38,445 bases of DNA from CAZSHX01 sp964606895 (lineage in GTDB: Bacteria; Bacteroidota; Ignavibacteria; Kapaibacteriales; UBA2268), in the NCBI GenBank assembly GCA_964606895.1, contig CAZSHX010000044.1:1-38445 (forward strand). Direction: 5' to 3'. Under the pieces are notes generated by a model. The model was given only the letters and a program-made list of their open reading frames with translations. It had not been told where the DNA came from and ran no database searches. The stretch's first letter is position 1, and each line of letters opens with the position of its first letter. This document shows positions 8,384 to 17,300 of this stretch, in pieces. Made by a program: the position numbers and the translations under genes.

Positions 8384-9748
8384 ATGAAAAAATTAATATT
8401 AATGATTTTGCTGAATTTTATCCCATTTTCTGCTTATTCAGGAAATGATCTAACTGAAAACTGGAAAAATGTTGATTATTTTGCTAACTATTATTATACT
8501 TCGATAAGTTGCTATGATTCTTTAAATTGTATTACATCAGGTAATTTGTATGCCGGCGACGGTCCGGTTTTCAGGAGAACAACGGACGGTGGTGTCTCAT
8601 GGCATACGATATGGGCAGACTCTTCAATTTTTTATTTTGATTCATTGGATATTCCACACTATTCTTATAGACCTAAATATCAAGTTGTTTCCATTTCTTT
8701 ACCAGGTAAAGAATTATGTCTGGCAGGTTTTACATTAGGCAAAATGCTCAGGTCAACAGACAATGGTGTTAAATGGGATTCAATATATTTTAAATCAAAT
8801 AAAGCTATAAGAAAAATATCAATGTACAATACGAAATTTGGTGTAGCACTTAATGATACAAATATTTTGATTACTCATGACGGTGGACTTACATGGAAAA
8901 CGACTGTTCTACCTGATACAGGTGCGAGAAATAGGATGCTTGAGATTCAAACCCCATCTTCAGACAATATAATAGTAACTGCGAATTGCGTCGAATCCGG
9001 TTTATCCAAATATAATATATACAAAACATCTGATAATGGAAAAAATTGGATTAAGTTTGAAATGAAATATTATTTTAGAAATATATTTTTTCTAAATGAT
9101 TCATTGGGGTGGAGTTGTGGAGGTTATTCAATATCTGATACAATTCAACATTACACATATATGTTTGGAAGGATATATCACACAACTAATGGCGGTGAGA
9201 CATGGGCAATTCAATTAGATTTAGACGATACTTTAACAAAGAATAATGATTTGTTTTACTATATCTCATTCAGTGATTCATTGAATGGAATTGCAACAAA
9301 TGTGTTATCCATTTATAGGACTTATGATGGTGGAAAAAACTGGATTAGACAGACTAACGAAGTTATATGGGGGCCAATGTTAGAATTAGAAGTATTTTAT
9401 ACGTCTTTTAAACAAGGAACAGCAATAGTAACAGGCAGATATGTAAAAATGTACAGATTCTTTGAAAATCCAGATGGAGTTGCTGAGGAAGCGACAAATA
9501 ATTCAAATACTTTTTTAATTTCGCCGAATCCCGCAGAAGATTATATAGAAATCTCCGTAGGTGCAAGGCATGCCTTGCCCTACCCCGATATCCGCATCTT
9601 CAATGTCTTTGGGGAAATTGTTTCCACCTCCGTCTGCTCCGCAGACACCTCCGCCAGCGGAGGACAAAGAATTGACGTTTCGGATTTGCCGTCGGGCATG
9701 TATTTTGTGAGGGTAGGGGATAAAGTAAGGAAGTTTTTGAAGATATAA
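8384..9748 (+). CDS. T9SS-exported BNR/Ycf48-like repeat protein
   Basis: A 454-aa exported protein when started at the ATG at 8384, which opens a clean signal peptide (MKKLILMILLNFIPFSAYS). An upstream in-frame start at 8333 would put an extra hydrophobic stretch before it and is less likely. The body carries repeated Asp-box units of the 'TTDGGVSWHT', 'STDNGVKWDS', 'THDGGLTWKT', 'TTNGGETWAI', 'TYDGGKNWIR' type, about one per 45-60 residues. They indicate a beta-propeller related to Ycf48/sialidase-like folds. A short T9SS domain starts near residue 376 ('ISPNPAEDYIEI') and ends 'GKxRKFLKI'-style. Its coding sequence contains palindromic inserts (see the 9557-9663 entry). No enzymatic function can be assigned. 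No strong RBS is seen. Confidence 0.75.
   Translation: MKKLILMILLNFIPFSAYSGNDLTENWKNVDYFANYYYTSISCYDSLNCITSGNLYAGDGPVFRRTTDGGVSWHTIWADSSIFYFDSLDIPHYSYRPKYQVVSISLPGKELCLAGFTLGKMLRSTDNGVKWDSIYFKSNKAIRKISMYNTKFGVALNDTNILITHDGGLTWKTTVLPDTGARNRMLEIQTPSSDNIIVTANCVESGLSKYNIYKTSDNGKNWIKFEMKYYFRNIFFLNDSLGWSCGGYSISDTIQHYTYMFGRIYHTTNGGETWAIQLDLDDTLTKNNDLFYYISFSDSLNGIATNVLSIYRTYDGGKNWIRQTNEVIWGPMLELEVFYTSFKQGTAIVTGRYVKMYRFFENPDGVAEEATNNSNTFLISPNPAEDYIEISVGARHALPYPDIRIFNVFGEIVSTSVCSADTSASGGQRIDVSDLPSGMYFVRVGDKVRKFLKI
9557..9663. repeat. Palindromic inserts inside the sorting-domain coding sequence
   Basis: Three hairpin-type sequences lie in frame inside the T9SS tail of the 8384 gene. GTAGGTGCAAGGCA/TGCCTTGCCCTAC (9557-9583) has a GGCATGCC core and a one-base bulge. 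GTCTGC-TCC-GCAGAC is at 9632-9646. CCTCCGC-CA-GCGGAGG is at 9648-9663. They are GC-rich against AT-rich surroundings and are translated as 'VGARHALPYP' and 'STSVCSADTSASGGQR'. The first has a counterpart at the same protein position in the gene at 19902. Confidence 0.6.
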
Positions 9749-9886
9749 ATATTTATCGCTTATACCTTATAATTGATTTTGTAAAAAATTTGATTTAAAA
9801 TCGTTCATTGAAAAGTCTGTCGAATTAAGATATAAATTTTTATAAATCGCGTTCCAAAGACGTATTTTTTGTTTGCAGTGTAGAAC

Positions 9887-9924
9887 AAAAAAAAAGATTC
9901 CCCGATATAATATCGCGGGAATCT
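9887..9924 (-). terminator. Rho-independent terminator of the TetR gene
   Basis: On the minus strand, an inverted repeat (9895-9924; outer arms AGATTCCC / GGGAATCT, inner GATAT/ATATC) is followed directly by a run of nine T. It lies 25 nt past the stop of the TetR-family gene. The plus-strand gene ending at 9748 would read into it from the wrong side. Confidence 0.7.
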
Positions 9925-9948
9925 CAATGCTACAGAAAAATCAAAATA

Positions 9949-10548
9949 TCACTTTGTTATACCCAAATGACCTAAGAGCATATCGGCGGCTTTCTTAGCC
10001 AATAGCTCGATGTCTTTGTTGTATTTACTTGATAACCTTCTGTTAAAATAGAGAGTTACCATACCATAAAGGAGTGAAATACCAAGCGAAGCCTCTTGTT
10101 CGATATCAGTAATTTTAAAATCACCTTTGGTTCTGCCCTGCTTTAGTATAGCAACATATCTGCCAAAAATTTTAAAATGATTATCGGTGCTTTCCTTAGT
10201 ATTTTCGAACTCTTCGGGCAGTTTAGCAAACATTAGCGATGCGAGATTTTCGTTCTCGGCACACCACTTTACGAATGAAAGAATTACTGCTTTCAACCGA
10301 TTTTTACAACTGTCGTTCGGCTTGATACTTTCGGCAATGAAACTATCAAGCTGGGAATGTCCTCTGATTTTTATTTTGTTAATCAGGTCGCTTTTGTCCT
10401 TGTAGTAATAGTAAATTGTCGTTGCGGTTATGCTAAGCCGCCGAGCAATCATCCTCAGGGTTAAAGCATCAATGCCTTTTTGTTTAACCAAGTCGGAAAC
10501 TACTACCTGTATATTTTCAATAAGTTCAGGATTCGGGGGTCTCGACAT
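9949..10548 (-). CDS. TetR/AcrR-family transcriptional regulator
   Basis: 199-aa DNA-binding protein. The N-terminal third is a typical TetR helix-turn-helix: 'ALTLRMIARRLSITATTIYY' followed by 'YYKDKSDLINKI'. The rest is all-helical ligand and dimer domain with no recognisable subfamily. The start is placed at the ATG at 10548 because GGAGGTGAGG lies directly upstream at good spacing; an in-frame TTG 18 nt earlier would itself run through that SD. It stands alone: the plus-strand gene on its left is convergent, and a 350-nt gap lies on its right. Its target is not evident from context. Self-regulation is common in the family but no operator palindrome was identified. Confidence 0.85.
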   Translation of the reverse strand: MSRPPNPELIENIQVVVSDLVKQKGIDALTLRMIARRLSITATTIYYYYKDKSDLINKIKIRGHSQLDSFIAESIKPNDSCKNRLKAVILSFVKWCAENENLASLMFAKLPEEFENTKESTDNHFKIFGRYVAILKQGRTKGDFKITDIEQEASLGISLLYGMVTLYFNRRLSSKYNKDIELLAKKAADMLLGHLGITK

Positions 10549-10899
10549 TACCTCACCTCCTTCCAAAAGTGCAAAAAAATTAGAACTACCAACAAATTGA
10601 ATATAATGATTAAATTAACTAAATCCAAATATTTCATTGTCATTTTTTAAAATTGAGTGAACTGATAGCGACAGGAAATATTTTTTAGATAGATAATTTT
10701 AGGGTTGGATTGGAGATCAAGGGGATTTTGGGATGAAGATGATTTATACCATTTGTACTAAATGCTGAAGAAATGTAAAACATATCTGAGAGTAGTAATT
10801 AACTCAAGATGGTTTATAATTCTAATGGTCAATTTTCTAAACAATAAAATCAAATGGCAGTAGTTTTATTATTTATTTGAAATAAATGGAGAATTCAGA
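10549..10899. other. Intergenic region, nothing recognised
   Basis: This gap separates the divergently transcribed TetR gene and the antitoxin-like gene. It is very AT-rich, with no open frame of note, no clear palindrome for the regulator, and no convincing promoter pair. A GGAG stands just before the antitoxin ATG. Confidence 0.5.
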
Positions 10900-11115
10900 A
10901 TGCAATTGGCTGTAGAAATTGACACAAAGAGATTTGTAAAAGCTATAAGTTTACTCCCTCGAGAAGAAAAAATCTTGATACCAGATAGGATTGAGCAAGA
11001 TTTGCTTTCAGAGTGGGATAATTATGAAAACTCTAAAGAAGTGGTTGATAGAGTCAAAGAATCATTTGAAGCTTATAATAATGGTGATTATGTAAAATTA
11101 AAAGATTTACTTTAA
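10900..11115 (+). CDS. Small antitoxin-like protein of a RelE/ParE-type module
   Basis: 71-aa acidic protein rich in Glu, Asp and Lys. Its N-terminal part ('VEIDTKRFVKAISLLPREEK') is followed by helical, charged sequence ('EVVDRVKESFEAYNNGDYVK'). No antitoxin family is recognised with certainty. The call rests on size, charge, GGAG eight bases before the ATG, and its stop codon overlapping the start of a RelE/ParE-like reading frame (TAATG at 11113-11117), the usual antitoxin-toxin arrangement. Known for such modules: the antitoxin binds and blocks the toxin and represses its own promoter. Because the toxin frame is broken, this gene may now be a relic or serve against a toxin encoded elsewhere. 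Confidence 0.55.
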   Translation: MQLAVEIDTKRFVKAISLLPREEKILIPDRIEQDLLSEWDNYENSKEVVDRVKESFEAYNNGDYVKLKDLL

Positions 11116-11373
11116 TGGCATTTAATGTTATCAGACCAAACCCTGCACTGAAATCTCTGAATCTTTTAGATATTAATGATAAATCAAGAATTCTTTCAAA
11201 ATTCCTTTTATTGGAAAAATTCAAAACCAACAGGTTCTATTAAGCTCAAAGGATATAATAATCAATTTAGAATCAGGGTAGGCGATTATCGTATTGGATA
11301 TTTTATTGAAACAGAAATACATGAAATCGTTGTTTTAGATATTGCCCATAGAAAAGATATTTGTAAAAATTGA
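11115..11373 (+). pseudogene. RelE/ParE-family toxin broken by a one-base frameshift
   Basis: From the ATG at 11115 the frame codes for 'MAFNVIRPNPALKSLNLLDI...' and stops after 42 codons. The next frame carries the classic C-terminal half: 'KPTGSIKLKGYNNQFRIRVG', then 'DYRIGYFIE' and 'VVLDIAHRKDIC'. Dropping one A from the A5 run at 11215-11219 joins the two as '..LLENSKPTGSIKLKG..', exactly as expected, giving an 85-aa toxin. Family knowledge: these are ribosome-dependent mRNA interferases or gyrase inhibitors. The frameshift is either a true inactivating mutation or a homopolymer sequencing error, which the sequence alone cannot settle. Translation of the 3' part from the ATG at 11176 is unlikely to give an active toxin. 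Confidence 0.7.
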
Positions 11374-11700
11374 TATTGGAAAATAATTTTAAACCTTGTT
11401 TTATCATCATGAGTTCTAAACCTCCCTGCCTGATTGGGATAAATTATCTGATAAATTAGCAATTTAGGTGTTAATATTATTATATGTTCTGCTTCAGGCA
11501 GATGCAGGACATCTAAAGAGATTGCACATCAGGAACTGACTAAAGCATCTGCCGATATTTGAAATAACGGATTAAATTCCATAATAATCAATAAATTAAA
11601 AAACTTTTCAAAAAAATTGAAATTAGTTATTAAAATAGCCATAATTCTGCTATTTTTGTAAGCTAAAATTATTCTTTTTTGTAATTAACTTTTACCGATA
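11374..11700. other. Intergenic leader of the mre genes
   Basis: No gene is supported here. TATTTTTG (11651-11658), 42 nt before the mreB ATG, fits the Bacteroidota TAnnTTTG -7 element, but no TTTG/TTG sits at the proper distance upstream. It is therefore only a weak promoter candidate. A 'gcttcaggcagatgcaggacat' stretch near 11490 and a 'gaaataacggattaaattcc' stretch near 11560 resemble bits of the dispersed repeats elsewhere in the window. Confidence 0.35.
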
Positions 11701-12726
11701 ATGGCAGGATTAAGATTATTCTCGAATGACGTTGCAATAGACCTTGGCACAGCCAATACACTAATCTGGATGAAGGGTAAGGGTATCGTTTTGAACGAAC
11801 CTTCAATAGTTGCTTTCGACAGAACCAGCAAACATATTATAGCTATTGGTCACGATGCACAGGCAATGGTAGGAAAAACTCACCGTGATATAAAAATTAT
11901 CCGTCCCTTGCGGGATGGTGTTATTGCTGATTTTGAAATTGCAGAAGGTATGCTCCGTGCCCTTATACGCAAAGTTTCTTTAACATGGCAACCTGCACGT
12001 CGTGTTGTGGTTTGCGTTCCATCGGGGATAACCGAAGTTGAGAAGCGTGCCGTCCGTGACAGTTGCGAACATGCAGGTGCAAAGGAAGTACACCTTATAG
12101 CCGAACCGATGGCAGGTGCAATCGGTATCGGGCTTGCGGTTCAGGAGCCAATCGGCAACATGATTATTGACATCGGCGGCGGAACGACTGAAATTGCCGT
12201 TATTGCTCTTTCCGGTATTGTCAGCGACGAGTCAATCAGAATTGCAGGCGACGAAATGACCGATGCAATTGTTCAGTATTTCAAAAGACAGCATAATATT
12301 TTAATCGGAGACAGAACCGCTGAACTGATTAAATGTCAGGTTGGGTCTGCCGTTCCTTTGGAGGAAGAACTCCAGATTGAAGTAAAAGGAAGAGACCTCC
12401 TTTCGGGAATTCCGAAAATGATACAAGTATCTTCTGCCGATATTCGTGAAGCACTTTCTGAAGCAGTAAGTGCAATTGTCGTAGCAGTTCTGAATCTTCT
12501 CGAAAGAACACCGCCGGAACTATCAGCTGATATTTTCGACAGAGGAATAATGCTCACCGGTGGCGGTGCACTCCTTAAAGGACTCGACGAAAGATTACGC
12601 AGAGAAACTTCCCTTCCCGTCCATATTGCCGACGACCCGCTTACAGCAGTCGTTCGCGGAACAGGAAAAGTTCTCGAAAATTTGAATGAATATTCGTCAG
12701 TTTTGATTAAAACAGCAAGATATTGA
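11701..12726 (+). CDS. mreB: Rod shape-determining protein MreB
   Basis: 341-aa actin-like ATPase that forms filaments under the inner membrane and guides lateral wall synthesis. Length is normal for the family. The nucleotide-binding motifs are in order: phosphate 1 'DLGTANTLI' (from residue 14), phosphate 2 'IIDIGGGTTEIAVIAL', and the adenosine motif 'TGGGALLKGLDERL' near the C-terminus. The ATG at 11701 gives a standard N-terminus ('MAGLRLFSNDVAIDLG'). It heads a tight cluster with mreC 35 nt downstream. GC content and codon use are visibly higher than in the flanking exported-protein genes, as expected for a core gene. Confidence 0.97.
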   Translation: MAGLRLFSNDVAIDLGTANTLIWMKGKGIVLNEPSIVAFDRTSKHIIAIGHDAQAMVGKTHRDIKIIRPLRDGVIADFEIAEGMLRALIRKVSLTWQPARRVVVCVPSGITEVEKRAVRDSCEHAGAKEVHLIAEPMAGAIGIGLAVQEPIGNMIIDIGGGTTEIAVIALSGIVSDESIRIAGDEMTDAIVQYFKRQHNILIGDRTAELIKCQVGSAVPLEEELQIEVKGRDLLSGIPKMIQVSSADIREALSEAVSAIVVAVLNLLERTPPELSADIFDRGIMLTGGGALLKGLDERLRRETSLPVHIADDPLTAVVRGTGKVLENLNEYSSVLIKTARY

Positions 12727-12761
12727 TATAATCTTAAAATCTTATTGCCAAAGAATCAACC

Positions 12762-13679
12762 ATGCAGAGAATAATAGGTTTTGTAGAAAAATACAAAGAG
12801 TATTTCACTTTTTTAGCTCTTGTCGTTATTAGTCTTTCCCTTATTTCTATGGGAAATGTTACTCGTATCGGCGGGTTCAGAACTGTTGTTATCGGCGGCA
12901 TGGGCTGGTTTCAGAATATCTTTTCGTTTATTCCTAATCCTGTTGCATTAAAGAGCGAAAATCAGGCATTAAGAGAACTGAATCTTCAGCTTTCTTCCGA
13001 AGTAACCAGAATGCGTCAGTCGGTACTGGAGAATAAAAACCTTCGCCAAATGCTCGAACTCAGGAAAAATCTCGATAAATCATTTGTTATTTCCGAAGTG
13101 GTCGGCAGGTCAACTATCGAAATGAGGAACTATCTGACCCTTGACAAAGGCAGAAATCAAGGAATCGAGGAAGGTATGCCCGTCCGAAATGATGCGGGAC
13201 TTGTAGGTGTAATTATTGCCAGTTCAGGAAATTATTCTCTTGTGGAAATGCTCAAAAACCGAGATGTCAAGGTGGCGGCAAAGGTTCAGCGAAGCGGCTA
13301 TCCGGGCTTGATTGTATGGGAAGGCGGTGAGGAATTTACTATGAAGGATATGCCGAAATCTTACGATGTCAAAGTCGGAGACCTGATTATTTCTTCCGAT
13401 TTCAGCAACAAATATCCGCAGGGAATTCCAATCGGGCAGGTGGTTAAAGCAAATGAAGAAAAGGGTGAACTGTTCTTTAAGGTTTTGGTCAAACCACTGG
13501 TTAATTTTTCAACCTTGGAACAGGTTTTCGTGCTGAAATATCTTCCGAATCCCGAGCATAATCAATTAATAAAAGAACTTGACGAGAAACTGAGACTAAG
13601 AAAAGCTCCTGCTCAAAGGGAGGATAAAATAAATTTGCCCGAAGAAAAGAAAAGCAAAGGAAAAAATAAGGATAGATGA
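12762..13679 (+). CDS. mreC: Rod shape-determining protein MreC
   Basis: 305-aa bitopic inner-membrane protein that links MreB to the periplasmic wall-synthesis enzymes. A single N-terminal TM segment ('YFTFLALVVISLSLISMG', about residues 14-31) is followed by a helical dimerisation stretch ('SENQALRELNLQLSSEVTRM') and then the beta-rich MreC core ('GRSTIEMRNYLTLDKGRNQG', 'GLVGVIIASSGNYSLVEML'). The last 40 residues are a Lys/Glu-rich tail. Its stop overlaps the mreD start by 4 nt (ATGA), so the two are translationally coupled. Confidence 0.93.
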   Translation: MQRIIGFVEKYKEYFTFLALVVISLSLISMGNVTRIGGFRTVVIGGMGWFQNIFSFIPNPVALKSENQALRELNLQLSSEVTRMRQSVLENKNLRQMLELRKNLDKSFVISEVVGRSTIEMRNYLTLDKGRNQGIEEGMPVRNDAGLVGVIIASSGNYSLVEMLKNRDVKVAAKVQRSGYPGLIVWEGGEEFTMKDMPKSYDVKVGDLIISSDFSNKYPQGIPIGQVVKANEEKGELFFKVLVKPLVNFSTLEQVFVLKYLPNPEHNQLIKELDEKLRLRKAPAQREDKINLPEEKKSKGKNKDR

Positions 13680-14194
13680 GGATTGCAGTAGAAAATACCA
13701 AAAGCAAGCAGGAAACAATCCGGTATATTACCTACGGGATAGTTCTGCTTCTTATGTCGTTTGCCCACCTGACTTTGATGGATTTCATTTCCGTCGGAGG
13801 CATTACACCCGATTTGATTATTATTCTCTGCGTTTGGATTGCATTAAAAGAAGGGCAGTTCAAAGGAATAATAGCCGCCTTTGCCGCCGGTATTTTCTTT
13901 GATATTGTTTCTTTGGATGTTATCGGAACAAACGCTCTTTCCAAAGTCCTGGTGGGATTCATTGCTGGATTTTTCTACAAAGAAGGAACTGCCGACCATG
14001 TTATTGGCAGTTACAGATTTCTGGTAATTGTTTTGGTTACTGCAATGGTTCACAACCTTGTTTATTTCTTCTTTTATCTGAAACCAAGTGAAATCTCATT
14101 TTTTATGTTTTTTATAAAATATGGAGTGGCTCAATCACTCTATACAACTGTTTTTGCGATTTTTGGTCTATTAGTTAAAATTCCAAGAAAGTAA
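13676..14194 (+). CDS. mreD: Rod shape-determining protein MreD
   Basis: 172-aa integral membrane protein with about five to six hydrophobic helices, among them 'YITYGIVLLLMSFAHLTLMD' and 'GGITPDLIIILCVWIALKEG'. The 'PDLIIILCVWIALKEG' and 'AAFAAGIFFDIVS' region is typical of MreD. It partners MreC in the elongasome. The start overlaps the mreC stop. The genes for PBP2 and RodA, which often follow mreD in related groups, are not here: a repeat remnant and a terminator come next, then smc. Confidence 0.9.
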   Translation: MRIAVENTKSKQETIRYITYGIVLLLMSFAHLTLMDFISVGGITPDLIIILCVWIALKEGQFKGIIAAFAAGIFFDIVSLDVIGTNALSKVLVGFIAGFFYKEGTADHVIGSYRFLVIVLVTAMVHNLVYFFFYLKPSEISFFMFFIKYGVAQSLYTTVFAIFGLLVKIPRK

Positions 14195-14205
14195 TAATAA
14201 TTTTT

Positions 14206-14232
14206 GTCATTCCGAGCAAAGCGAAGAATCTG
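14206..14232. repeat. Half copy of a GTCATTC dispersed repeat
   Basis: GTCATTCCGAGCAAAGCGAAGAATCTG stands 12 nt after mreD. It matches the left arm of the complete hairpin-forming copy at 37831-37912 (GTCATTCTGAGCGTAGCGAAGAATC). The right arm is missing, so this looks like a decayed copy. Confidence 0.55.
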
Positions 14233-14317
14233 AATTTCCGTTGCGTAAATGGTGACTGTAAAACTGTTAATAATTTCTTTCTTTGACTTTAATTTAAAAA
14301 ATATCAAACAATTTCAG

Positions 14318-14347
14318 GGGCTTCCTTTTTTGAAGTCCTTTTGTTTC
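14318..14347 (+). terminator. Probable terminator of mreBCD
   Basis: GGGCTTC (14318-14324), a T-rich loop, GAAGTCC (14332-14338), then TTTTGTTTCT. The stem is 7 bp with one G-U pair and a following U-tract. It lies between mreD and smc and suggests that smc is transcribed separately. Confidence 0.55.
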
Positions 14348-14374
14348 TAAAAATGTAATTGAATCGGAATATAT

Positions 14375-17300
14375 ATGTATTTATCGGCTTTAGAAGTTGT
14401 TGGTTTTAAATCATTTGCCCAAAAGACTAATTTCAAGTTTACTCCCGGCATCACTGCGATTGTCGGTCCGAACGGCTGTGGCAAAACCAATGTTGTTGAT
14501 GCCATTCGCTGGGTACTCGGCGAACAGAAGAGTGCCATACTTCGCAGTGAGGTAATGGAAAATGTTATTTTCAACGGCACTTCAAACCGAAGAGCTTTGG
14601 GAATGGCTGAAGTTTCGATGACAATCAAAAACAACAAAAATCTGCTTCCAACCGAATATTCAGAAGTTGCAATCACCCGCCGCTTATTCAGGGATGGCGA
14701 AAGCCAGTATTTGCTGAACAACACTCAATGCAGACTTAAAGATATTGTTGATTTGTTTATGGATACAGGAGTCGGGGCAGATTCCTATTCTGTTATTGAG
14801 CTGAAAATGATTGAAGCGATTCTGAGTGGGAAACCCGAAGAACGCCGCCACTTGCTCGAAGAAGCCGCAGGAGTTACAAAATACAAGGTTCGCCGCAAAG
14901 AAGCTTCAAAAAAACTTGCCGCCATTCAAAACGATTTGATGAGAGTGCAGGACATCGTTTCCGAAGTTGATAAAAATGTTGCTTCCCTTGCCCGACAGGC
15001 GGCAAAGACAAGAAAATACAATAAATTGAGTGCACAGCTTAAAGAACTCGAGCTTGCTATTCTTACTCACGACTATATAAGTTCGCTTAAAGAACTTGAA
15101 AAGTTTAGTGTTAATCTTGAGGCTCTACAAATTGAAAAGGTTGCAAAAGAAAAGGAAATTGATGATTCCGAACTTCAGCTAACTGAACTTGAAAAACAGC
15201 TTTACAAAGTTGATGATGAATTTCAGAAAGCCGCTGAAAAAGAGAATGCGATAAATTCCATAATCGCCGAGAAAAATAAACAGCTTGCCGTTACTGATGA
15301 ACGGATTATTTCTCTGACTGCAAATCAGGAACGTATCAAAAATGAAATTTCCGATTCCCGAAAAAATATTGAGAATTACATTTCGACTATTGAATCTTCT
15401 ACAAAAAATATTGCTGTTTTTTCCGAAGAGATGCAAGCCTCAGCACAGCTTTTTGCCGAACAGAAGGATTTGCTCGATTCAAAAAGACGCACAGTTTCCG
15501 ATCTTCGCGAAGACCTGAATTCCACGAATGAGAATCTTATCAATATCCAGAATCATGTTAATACTCTAAAAGCCAATCAGAAAAAAAACGATCTCAGAAA
15601 AACTATCATCAACGATAGAATTGATGCCGACAATTCAACTATTGAGAAAACTCTCAGTTCAATTTCTGAAATTGACATAAATTTTTCTAAACTTCTTGAA
15701 AATCAAAAAGCACTAAAAGCCGAAATTGAATCAATTGAGTTGAAAATTGCCGAGCAAACCCAAAAACAAACTAATCTTCAGGAAAAAGCTTCTGCTTTGC
15801 AGGAACAAATTTCACTTCGCAAAATTGATTTATCGGGGAAAAATGCATCCCTTGAATTTCTTAAAGGTTTGATTGATACAAACGAAACTTCGAAATTTCT
15901 TATTAAGTCTTCTGACTGGATTCCTTCATCTGAAAAAATTACATTGGCAGAATCTGTAGGAGCCGACGAGCAATACAGAATAGCCGTTGAAGCCGCTTTG
16001 GGCGATACTGCCCACTTATTTGTGGTAAACAAGCGGGATGAAGCATTTATGGCTTTTGATGTACTCAAAAAAGATAAAAAGGGCAAAGCATCATTTATTT
16101 GCAGAGAAAATATTCCTGATAAATCTGCTCCCGAAAGCATTGAAATAAATGACAATATATTTGGCTGGGCAAGTGAAATTGTACGTACCGACGACAAGTT
16201 ACGCAATGCTCTGCGTTTGATTTTAGGCAGAACAATTCTTGTAAGTAATCTTGAAACTGCTGTTGAATCTATTGATAGCGGAATTGCTGACTATGCAGTA
16301 ACCTTACTTGGTGAAATTGCAAGCCGAGATGGGATTATCCGCGGTGGTTCGGTTTCAACACGGGAAGGATTAACCGTCGGCAAAAAGGAAAGAATTACTA
16401 ATCTTGAAAAGGAAATTTCCCGAATTAAGGATGAAATTTCAGGATTTGAAACCACACTTTCCGAAACAAAAAATGAAATGGCTTTGATTAATCTTCCTGC
16501 ATTGAATGCTTCATACAGGAATCAGCAGAATGCATTGAACCAAAACGGACAAAACAGTTCACAGCTTAAATACAAAAAAGAATCACTACAGAATAGTATT
16601 GCTTTGGTTCAGCAGAATATGGCAAGATTCCACGAAGAACTCGCAGAAATAAACAGCGAAGTAACCAAATTCGATACTGAAATTGAAGAGCATGAAAGCT
16701 CCGTCAATAAAGCAAAAGAAGTATTCCGGGTTCAGCAAAATGAACTTGCGGGAGCCGAAAAAGATTTTGCTTCAATTCAGGAACACTCCAGAAAAGTAGA
16801 GCTAAATGTTGTCCGTCTGAAAACAGAAATTGTCAATCTTGAAAAAGAAATTGAACGACTCCGCCAATCCAGGGATTTCACCGAAAAGAAGATTAATTCT
16901 CTTGATGTTGAATATAATTCCAATTTCAAAACTATTGATGACTTAGCGAATACTGTCAAAATTACAAAAGAAGAACTTGCTTTGGTTCAGCTCGATTTCG
17001 ATAAAGCAAAATCCGAACGGGAATTTTTGCATCTCAATAAAACCAGTCTTGAAGAACAAATTACCCAATATACAGCCGATTTGAGTGCCAAAAGAAAAGC
17101 ATTCGAGAAATTTGTGGAGTCTATCCATCAATACGACTTGCAGACAAGCGAAATCAAAGGGAAAATCAAAAACATTATCGAACGTACACGCGAAAATCAC
17201 GATACTGAACTTGACCTGATTGAAATTCTGCCTGCAGAAGAATTTTCTTATCAGGATACAAAAACAGCCGTAACTGAGATTAAAGACAGACTGATGGCAC

